Assembly: GCA_009377735.1 (NCBI GenBank)
Contig: WHTL01000092.1
Coordinates: forward strand, 1-12,492
DNA: 12,492 nt
Direction: 5' to 3'
Origin: Acidimicrobiia bacterium
GTDB lineage: Bacteria > Actinomycetota > Acidimicrobiia > Spongiisociales > ZC4RG35
Of this stretch, positions 7,354 through 12,492 are shown in pieces. A program made the position numbers and the translations under genes. The notes beneath the pieces are model-generated. The model saw nothing but the letters and a program-made list of their open reading frames with translations. It made no database searches and was not told the origin of the DNA. Position 1 is the first letter of the stretch. Every line of letters starts with the position of its first letter.

Positions 7354-8403
7354 TCACGTGTCTCTGCGGCGACCTACCTCACCGGTGAGGGTTGGTGGTC
7401 CCTGACGTCGGCGTTCCCGCTCCTCGCGCTCCTGTTGACGGAGGACATCGGTGACATCTGCCGTGACCTCGACATCACCGTAACGCTCCTGGCGCTCTGC
7501 CCATTCCTCCTCGCGTAGCTTCCACATGGCGAGAAGGGGACCCGCCAAGAAGAGCGAGGAGTAGGCACCGGCGATCATCCCGACGAAGAGGGCAAGGGCG
7601 AAGTCCGTGAGACCGGTGGCGCCCATGATGCCCGCACCTATCAAGAGGATGGACCCGACTGGTAACAACGCGGACAGCGTGGTGCCCAAGGAGCGTCCCA
7701 ACACGATATTGGTCGACTTGTCCACGATTGCCGAGTACGGGGCTCTGCTCTCCACCGAGACAATCTCGTCCATCTTGTCGAACACAACCACGGTGTCATA
7801 CATGGAGTAGCCCAAGACGGTCAGCACGGCGATCACCGTCGCCGGTGTGACGGGGAAGCCCGTCAGGGCATACACCCCCACTGTGATCGAGAGATCATGG
7901 AACAGGGCCGCGATCGCCACCATCGCCATCTTGAACTCGAGTCGCCATGAGATGTAGAGCACCACGAAACCCAGGAAGACCGCCAACGCGATCAGGAATC
8001 GTTGCAGCACCAATGCCCCAAAGGTCGGACCGACCCTCGCCAGGTCCGACGGCTCGGCGCCCGCAACCGTGGAGATGGTCTCCATCAGCTCGCCCTCGGT
8101 GGCAGAGTCGAACTCAGGAGTCCGGATACGGATGGATGCCCCGCCATCGACTTCCTGGACGGTGACATCCCCGATTCCGGCTGATCTGATGGCATCTGTG
8201 GTTTCGGCAACGGAGGCGCCATTGGGATTCTCCACGGTAACCAACAAGCCACCCGTGAACTCGACACCGAGATTCAGGCCACGGAAAATGAGCCCGCCGA
8301 AGCTCAGGAGTATGAGTGCTGCCGCCACCAAGAAGAAACGTCTCCGGTTGGCGAATACTGCGAACTCGGTCTCGCCTCGTTGGATCCTCTTCAGAAGGCT
8401 CAT
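7354..8403 (-). CDS. secF: Protein-export membrane protein SecF
   Basis: Subunit of the SecDF complex in the cytoplasmic membrane, which uses the proton-motive force to help draw proteins out of the SecYEG channel. The 349 residues show TM1 (about 23-40), the conserved LGVEFTGG (45-52), an external domain to about 125, and five further membrane segments (about 135-295). Asp203 in GYSMYDTVVVFDK and Arg237 in LGRSLGTT are 34 apart, exactly like the Asp637/Arg671 proton-path pair of Thermus SecDF. The YDT variant (NDT in Proteobacteria) is of the mycobacterial kind. The cytoplasmic tail after 296 is charged, with an Arg/Glu-rich stretch around 322-334. The ATG overlaps the secD stop (ATGA), with GAGGGGG 7 bases upstream. 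SecF and SecD are separate proteins here, not fused. Confidence 0.97.
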   Translation of the reverse strand: MSLLKRIQRGETEFAVFANRRRFFLVAAALILLSFGGLIFRGLNLGVEFTGGLLVTVENPNGASVAETTDAIRSAGIGDVTVQEVDGGASIRIRTPEFDSATEGELMETISTVAGAEPSDLARVGPTFGALVLQRFLIALAVFLGFVVLYISWRLEFKMAMVAIAALFHDLSITVGVYALTGFPVTPATVIAVLTVLGYSMYDTVVVFDKMDEIVSVESRAPYSAIVDKSTNIVLGRSLGTTLSALLPVGSILLIGAGIMGATGLTDFALALFVGMIAGAYSSLFLAGPLLAMWKLREEEWAERQERYGDVEVTADVTDVLRQQEREERERRRQGPPTLTGEVGRRRDT

Positions 8404-9788
8404 CCAACCGCCCCCTCGACGGAAAGTGCTCCGCTCTCGCCGAGTTTGGTGCGCGCAATGATGGCAGTGGCGTTCTTCATGAAGAAGCGAGCTATCAGAA
8501 CATCAAGAACGGTCGCCAGACCAAGGGCGAGGGCGAAGCCCCGAACGGCACCTATCGTCAGGAAGTAGAGGAGGACCGCCCCGATCAGACTGACCATGTT
8601 GGCGGTGACGATGGTGCGGAATGACGCCTTGAACGCCGAATCGACCACCGGTTTCACGGTCCGGCCGGCGCGGAGCTCCTCCTTGATCCTCTCGAAGTAC
8701 ACGATGAAGGAATCGCAGGTCATACCGAGCGAGATGATCACTCCGGTGACGCCTGCAAGTGTGAGGGTCACACCCTGGGTCGCTCCCAAGACGCCGTAGA
8801 GAGCCACGAGGAGTGACCCGAACACCAGCAAGCCGACAATCGCCACCAAACCGAGGGCCCGATAGAAGTACAGGAAGAAAAGAATGGCGAGAGCAAGCCC
8901 AACGAGGCCCGATATGATCCCCGCCTCGAGGGAACCCAGACCCACAGAAGCAGACACACCGGCGACCTGGGAAACCTCAAATGCAATGGGAAGGGAGCCA
9001 TACCGAAGGACGAGGGCAAGATCGTTCGCTTCCTGCTCCGCGGTTTCCGCAGCACTCATGGTTATTGATGCCTGACCACCGGTTATCCCCTCGGGGCCGA
9101 CCGTATTGGCCACGGGAGGCGCGGTGATGATGGTTCCATCGAGGACGATGGCGATCTGTCTGCGCACATCGCCGAATTGGGTCGCCTTGCCCGTGAGCGC
9201 GGCGAAGTCGGTAGCCGCCTCGCTGTTGAGGGTAAGGCCAACAGACCACTGGGTGGAACCGGCAACACCCTGCGGTGGCACGGGGACGGCTTCCGCGATC
9301 CCACGGCCGCTGAGACATGTCTGGCCAACGGTGATCTCGGTAGGACCACCGGTGGTCTCGGCGTCGTCAACGGGCAAGGTGACAATGCCCTCATCACTCG
9401 GCTCTCCCCCGATGGCACAGGTGTTTGAAGCGGTGTCACTCTCGTCGAGGAGCACCGGATGGAAGGTGAGCTGTCCGGTCCGTCCTACGGCTTCCACCGC
9501 CCGCTCCTCGTCCTCCACACCGGGGAGTTGCACTTCGACCGTGTCGTCTCCGGAAATGGAAATCTCCGGTTCCTGGACACTTCCGAGATCCTCGATCCGC
9601 CGTCTCATCACCTCTACGGCCACCGCAAGCGTCTCCGCGTCTGATTCTCCCTGGGCGGTGAGAACCACGGAGGTGCCCCCCTGCAGGTCGAGACCGAGTC
9701 GCGGGGTAGTGCCGGTTGCGAGGGCGGCAGCCATTCCGCCCCAGCTGATCGCCAGGACGACGAGGAGACCAACGATCCTCCGGCTCAA
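8400..9788 (-). CDS. secD: Protein translocase subunit SecD
   Basis: Partner of SecF in the proton-driven SecDF accessory complex. The 462 residues comprise TM1 (about 5-24), the conserved LGLDLQGG (31-38), an external P1 region (about 39-280) and five membrane segments (about 284-440). Asp359 in GMTCDSFIVYFERIKEE corresponds to the conserved TM4 Asp (Asp340 of Thermus SecDF); the DSF form resembles mycobacterial SecD. It is short for the family (615 in E. coli), the difference lying in the external region and tails. The start is an unusual TTG whose last two bases are shared with the yajC stop (TTGA); GAGGGGG is 10 bases upstream. The next in-frame ATG (codon 19) would destroy TM1, so TTG is preferred. 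Confidence 0.96.
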   Translation of the reverse strand: MSRRIVGLLVVLAISWGGMAAALATGTTPRLGLDLQGGTSVVLTAQGESDAETLAVAVEVMRRRIEDLGSVQEPEISISGDDTVEVQLPGVEDEERAVEAVGRTGQLTFHPVLLDESDTASNTCAIGGEPSDEGIVTLPVDDAETTGGPTEITVGQTCLSGRGIAEAVPVPPQGVAGSTQWSVGLTLNSEAATDFAALTGKATQFGDVRRQIAIVLDGTIITAPPVANTVGPEGITGGQASITMSAAETAEQEANDLALVLRYGSLPIAFEVSQVAGVSASVGLGSLEAGIISGLVGLALAILFFLYFYRALGLVAIVGLLVFGSLLVALYGVLGATQGVTLTLAGVTGVIISLGMTCDSFIVYFERIKEELRAGRTVKPVVDSAFKASFRTIVTANMVSLIGAVLLYFLTIGAVRGFALALGLATVLDVLIARFFMKNATAIIARTKLGESGALSVEGAVG

Positions 9789-10114
9789 GACCCGGTGTCC
9801 CCCTCGGTGGAGCCGGTGGTCGTGTCCTGTCGATTGGCGATTGCCCGGGAGACCATGCGAATCCTGGTTCCCTCGACTTCCAACACCACTTCGTCCTCCT
9901 CGACTGCCACAACCCGGCCAACCATGCCCCCGATAGTCTGGACCCTATCGCCAACAGAGAGGGAGGCAGCCAACTCCTTCTGCTCGTTGGCGCGCTTGCG
10001 TTGCGGGCGGATTATCAGGAAGTAGAAAACCACTGCCATCAGCGCTAGAAAAATCAGGGTTGAGTACCCGCCGCCAGAAGCGGCGTCGGTGCCTTCCTGA
10101 GCAAGAACGAACAC
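9785..10114 (-). CDS. yajC: Preprotein translocase subunit YajC
   Basis: Small single-span membrane protein that associates with SecDF. The 109 residues show a short N-terminus, one membrane helix (about 18-35) ending in the family mark IIRPQRKR, then the conserved cytoplasmic beta domain with LSVGDRVQTIGGMVGRV (52-68), and a polar Thr/Gly/Ser/Asp tail. The start is GTG with GGAGGA 6 bases upstream, the strongest Shine-Dalgarno match in the window, and the stop overlaps the secD start. It lies 34 bases after tgt, as in the E. coli queA-tgt-yajC-secD-secF order. Confidence 0.95.
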   Translation of the reverse strand: MFVLAQEGTDAASGGGYSTLIFLALMAVVFYFLIIRPQRKRANEQKELAASLSVGDRVQTIGGMVGRVVAVEEDEVVLEVEGTRIRMVSRAIANRQDTTTGSTEGDTGS

Positions 10115-10120
10115 GTTTAG

Positions 10121-10126
10121 TCCTCC
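10121..10126 (-). promoter_or_regulatory. Strong ribosome-binding site of yajC
   Basis: GGAGGA on the minus strand lies 6 bases before the GTG codon at 10114. It fixes this non-ATG start and suggests efficient re-initiation in the 34-base gap after tgt. Confidence 0.7.
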
Positions 10127-10148
10127 GAAATGGGGTAATCAGGATAGA

Positions 10149-11294
10149 TTAGAGCCGTGGTGATGGCCCTTCTAATTCAGTGAGGCCGTGGCGACCCGTT
10201 CGGCGACGGAGCACCCCTTTCCGAAAATCGCCGAAGCGTCCCTCGCCGATCGCAGTCCGAGCGTCCTCCATCAACCTCAGGGTGTACCAGAGGTTGTGGA
10301 TACTGAGGAGACGCATCGCTCCCAACTCCCCGGTCCTCACCAGATGTCGGAGATACGCCCGATGATGTCTCTGACACACAGGACATCCGCACCCCGGCTG
10401 CAGTGGCCGGGTGTCGGTGGTGAACTCGGCTCTCTTGAGGTTGTAATCCCCGTTGGGCGTGAACACCTTCCCATGTCGGGCAAGCCGGGTGGGCCATACA
10501 CAGTCGAAGATGTCGTAGCCAGAGGCAATGGCTGCCAAGACACCCTCGGCGTCCCCCAATCCCATCACGTACCGAACCTTGCCGTCGGGTAGCTCCGGTG
10601 CCGCTGCATCGAGTGCTTTCGTCATCTCGGAGGGACTCTCACCTACCGATAAACCGCCGATGGCGAATCCCGGGAACCCGAGCTCGGCGGTGCGACGGGC
10701 GCTCTCCGCCCGTAGATCTCTATCCACGCCGCCCTGGACGATTCCGAAGAGGGCCTGGTCGGTTCGTTCGTGGACGGCCAGAGCCCGCTCTTCCCAGCGG
10801 AGGGTCCGCTCCATCGCCTCCCTCACCACATCCGTTGGTGCGGGGAGACCTACCAGATGATCGAAGGCCATTGCGATGTCGGCACCCAGGTCCTGTTGCA
10901 CCCGCATCGACTCCTCGGGACCGAGATCCACATAGGACCCGTCATAAATCGAGCGAAAGCGAGCGCCCCTCTCCGTGATTTCCGGATCGAGGGAGTAGAC
11001 CTGATATCCGCCCGAGTCGGTGAGGATGGGCCCATCCCAGCCCCAGAAGGTGTGGAGACTACCAACCTTGGCAACAACATCTGATCCGGGTCGGAGCATC
11101 AGGTGATAGGTGTTGGCGAGGATCATGTCGGAACCCACGGCGGTGAGGTCATCGGTGTCGACGGCCCTGACCGCCGCTCTCGTGCCGACAGCTATGAACG
11201 CCGGTGTGGGCACCTCGCCATGGGTCAAGCGCAGGATCCCACTCCGCGCCTTGCCATCGGTTGTGATACTGGTCCATTCGGCGGCGTGGGTCAT
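10149..11294 (-). CDS. tgt: tRNA-guanine transglycosylase (queuosine pathway)
   Basis: Exchanges guanine 34 of GUN anticodons (Tyr, His, Asn, Asp tRNAs) for preQ1. The 381 residues carry the general acid/base Asp93 in TDSGGYQV, the nucleophile Asp264 in FDCVWPTRLARHG, GIVQGG (184-189), GGLSVGE (213-219) and a zinc site Cys302, Cys304, Cys307, His333 (CGCPVC ... SIHN); the zinc ligands and nucleophile have the same numbers as in E. coli. Val217 keeps the bacterial preQ1-type residue. Unusually, the pocket segment FDECT of model enzymes reads FDHLV (144-148), so the Cys lining the preQ1 pocket is Leu147. The frame is open upstream to 11378, but the ATG at 11294 is chosen because it overlaps the queA stop (ATGA), has GGAGAG 6 bases upstream and gives the normal length. 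Confidence 0.96.
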   Translation of the reverse strand: MTHAAEWTSITTDGKARSGILRLTHGEVPTPAFIAVGTRAAVRAVDTDDLTAVGSDMILANTYHLMLRPGSDVVAKVGSLHTFWGWDGPILTDSGGYQVYSLDPEITERGARFRSIYDGSYVDLGPEESMRVQQDLGADIAMAFDHLVGLPAPTDVVREAMERTLRWEERALAVHERTDQALFGIVQGGVDRDLRAESARRTAELGFPGFAIGGLSVGESPSEMTKALDAAAPELPDGKVRYVMGLGDAEGVLAAIASGYDIFDCVWPTRLARHGKVFTPNGDYNLKRAEFTTDTRPLQPGCGCPVCQRHHRAYLRHLVRTGELGAMRLLSIHNLWYTLRLMEDARTAIGEGRFGDFRKGVLRRRTGRHGLTELEGPSPRL

Positions 11295-12304
11295 TGGTGT
11301 CTCTCCGCAAGCATGGCATCGCCAAAACTTAGGAACCGATATCCGCGTCTCAAGGCGATCTCGTATACCTGTTTCCATCCTGGCCCCATGAGTGCGGCCA
11401 CCATCACGATCAGACTGGAGCCGGGAAGATGGAAATTGGTGACGAGGACGTCAACCACCTTGAAATCGAAACCGGGAACGATAAAGAGTCCTGTCTCCTC
11501 GTCCCCAGCGACGACTCCACCGCAGCCGTCCGGTCGGCTTTCCAAAGTACGCACCACCGTCGTCCCGATCGCAACCACCCGACCACCCTCCGCACGGGTG
11601 GAGGCAATGGCCGTGGCTGTGCCCTCCGGTATTGAGATTCTCTCCCGGTGCATCACGTGCTCGGAGATATCCTCGGTTTCGATAGGACGAAATGTGTCGA
11701 TCCCTACCTTCAACTCCACGGGGGCAATGGCGATACCCCGCTCCTCGAGACCCGTCACCACGGTCTTGGTGAAATGGAGCCCGGCTGTGGGAGCCGCTGC
11801 CGAGCCGAGCTCCCTGGCGAACATCGTCTGATAACGCTCTCCGTCGGGGAGTCTTCGGTTGATGTAGGGCGGCAGCGGCGTCTCCCCAACCTCCTCGATC
11901 AGGATCTCGGGGTCATCGTCGCCCTCGAGCAAGATCGTGGCGAGTCCCTCGACGGGTGTGGTTAGCACCTCGGCCCGCAGGGCCCCGAAGTCGAGCACCG
12001 TTCCTACTCGGAGGCGCCGCGCCGGTCGCAGCAAAGCCTCCCAAACACCGGGACCGACCCTTCGCAGGACGAGTGCCTCCACCTTTGCCCCGGTCTTCGC
12101 CTTCCTCCCGTGGAGCCGAGCGGAACGCACCCGGGTCTCGTTGACGACTACCAGATCACCCGGATCGAGGAGATCCGGAAGATCGACAAAACGATGATCA
12201 CCCAGTTCGCCGGTGGTGAGTAGCCGGGAGTTGTGCCGCGTCTCAAGCGGGGTCTGGGCTATCGCCTTCTCCGGAAGGTCGTAAGCAAAATCAGATCGTC
12301 GCAC
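11291..12304 (-). CDS. queA: S-adenosylmethionine:tRNA ribosyltransferase-isomerase QueA
   Basis: Transfers and rearranges the ribosyl group of S-adenosylmethionine onto preQ1-tRNA to form epoxyqueuosine, the step after Tgt. The 337 residues match the family over the full length: the N-terminus SDFAYDLPEKAIAQTP (4-19), LLRPARRLRVGTVLDF (91-106), GETPLPPYI (140-148), SAAAPTAGLHFT (168-179), VGIDTFRPIE (200-209), TNFHLPGSSL (289-298) and GYRFLSFGDAML (321-332). The start is GTG at 12304, 23 bases after the ruvB stop; no other in-frame start lies upstream before that stop and no good Shine-Dalgarno is visible, so coupling to ruvB translation is possible. Its stop overlaps the tgt start. A QueG or QueH enzyme for the final reduction is not in the window. 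Confidence 0.97.
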   Translation of the reverse strand: MRRSDFAYDLPEKAIAQTPLETRHNSRLLTTGELGDHRFVDLPDLLDPGDLVVVNETRVRSARLHGRKAKTGAKVEALVLRRVGPGVWEALLRPARRLRVGTVLDFGALRAEVLTTPVEGLATILLEGDDDPEILIEEVGETPLPPYINRRLPDGERYQTMFARELGSAAAPTAGLHFTKTVVTGLEERGIAIAPVELKVGIDTFRPIETEDISEHVMHRERISIPEGTATAIASTRAEGGRVVAIGTTVVRTLESRPDGCGGVVAGDEETGLFIVPGFDFKVVDVLVTNFHLPGSSLIVMVAALMGPGWKQVYEIALRRGYRFLSFGDAMLAERHQ

Positions 12305-12327
12305 AGAAGGGCCACGGTAATGCCTAC

Positions 12328-12492
12328 TTAGAACAAGGTTTCGTCTGAGGTGCGACTCACACCGAGGTGACGGTAGGCGGAGTCTGTTGCCGTGCGCCCC
12401 CGTGGGGTGCGTTGCAAAAGACCGACCTGTAGCAGGAACGGCTCATAGGCGTCCTCCACCGTCTCCGGCTCCTCCCCCACGGCGATCGCGAG
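12328..12492 (-). CDS. ruvB: Holliday junction branch-migration helicase RuvB, C-terminal end
   Basis: Only the last 54 codons and the TAA stop (12328-12330) are in the window; the rest lies beyond the right edge. The visible segment matches the RuvB winged-helix C-terminus: LAIAVGEEPETVEDAYEPFL, then LQVGLLQRTPRGRTAT, then AYRHLG, where the Arg-Thr-Pro-Arg-Gly-Arg run is the family's hallmark DNA-contacting turn. A short extra tail (VSRTSDETLF) follows. RuvB is the ATP-driven motor of RuvABC in recombination repair. It heads the queA-tgt-yajC-secDF run, 23 bases upstream of queA. Confidence 0.93.
   Translation of the reverse strand, partial: LAIAVGEEPETVEDAYEPFLLQVGLLQRTPRGRTATDSAYRHLGVSRTSDETLF

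Noticed and set aside
9106..9936. 276-codon plus-strand open frame
   Set aside because: It is antisense to secD and yajC, of low complexity, with no recognisable family; a shadow of the real genes.
11295..11378. N-terminal extension of tgt, including a CHAC segment
   Set aside because: It would lie wholly inside queA, whereas the ATG at 11294 has a good ribosome-binding site, a 4-base overlap with queA and gives the normal length.
1..12492. CRISPR array, tRNA genes, transposase or a multi-gene novel defence system
   Set aside because: No regularly spaced repeats, tRNA-like cloverleaf or transposase motif was seen; all complete genes belong to known housekeeping families.

Overview
The window is an ordinary-looking housekeeping segment of a high-GC genome, almost certainly from the phylum Actinomycetota. 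Three things point there: the SecD 'GMTCDSF' and SecF 'GYSMYDTVVVFDK' segments resemble the mycobacterial forms; the order secD-secF-apt-rel-(glyoxalase II-like)-hisS-(...)-aspS matches the Mycobacterium tuberculosis rel region; and a DUF222/13E12-type HNH gene is present. The queuosine genes queA and tgt are absent from M. tuberculosis, so a non-mycobacterial and perhaps deeper lineage (for example Acidimicrobiia) is my inference, not something the sequence proves.

Every complete gene lies on the minus strand, so transcription runs right to left. From the right edge come the 3' end of ruvB, then queA, tgt, yajC, secD and secF. These are closely spaced, with 4-base start/stop overlaps at queA/tgt, yajC/secD and secD/secF, and look like one operon. 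Next is a 58-base gap with an apparent leaderless promoter reading apt. apt is followed by rel, which overlaps it by 35 bases, and by a small metallo-beta-lactamase-fold hydrolase. An 86-base leader containing an inverted repeat precedes hisS, which is followed 36 bases later by aspS. At the left edge, on the plus strand and convergent with aspS, is the C-terminal part of an HNH endonuclease-like protein whose 5' end lies outside the window.

Functionally the cluster combines Holliday-junction migration (RuvB), tRNA wobble modification to epoxyqueuosine (TGT, QueA), the SecDF-YajC accessory complex of protein export, adenine salvage and (p)ppGpp turnover (Apt, Rel), and charging of tRNA-His and tRNA-Asp. 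The AspRS has the His found in non-discriminating enzymes, which suggests that the organism makes Asn-tRNA by the indirect GatCAB route.

I found no CRISPR array, tRNA or rRNA gene, insertion sequence or multi-gene defence system, and no gene-free stretch longer than 300 bases. The observations worth a second look are small: a leaderless apt promoter, a structured hisS leader with possible self-pairing to its ribosome-binding site, a duplicated aspS 3' end, a substituted TGT pocket, and gene order that joins two familiar operons.
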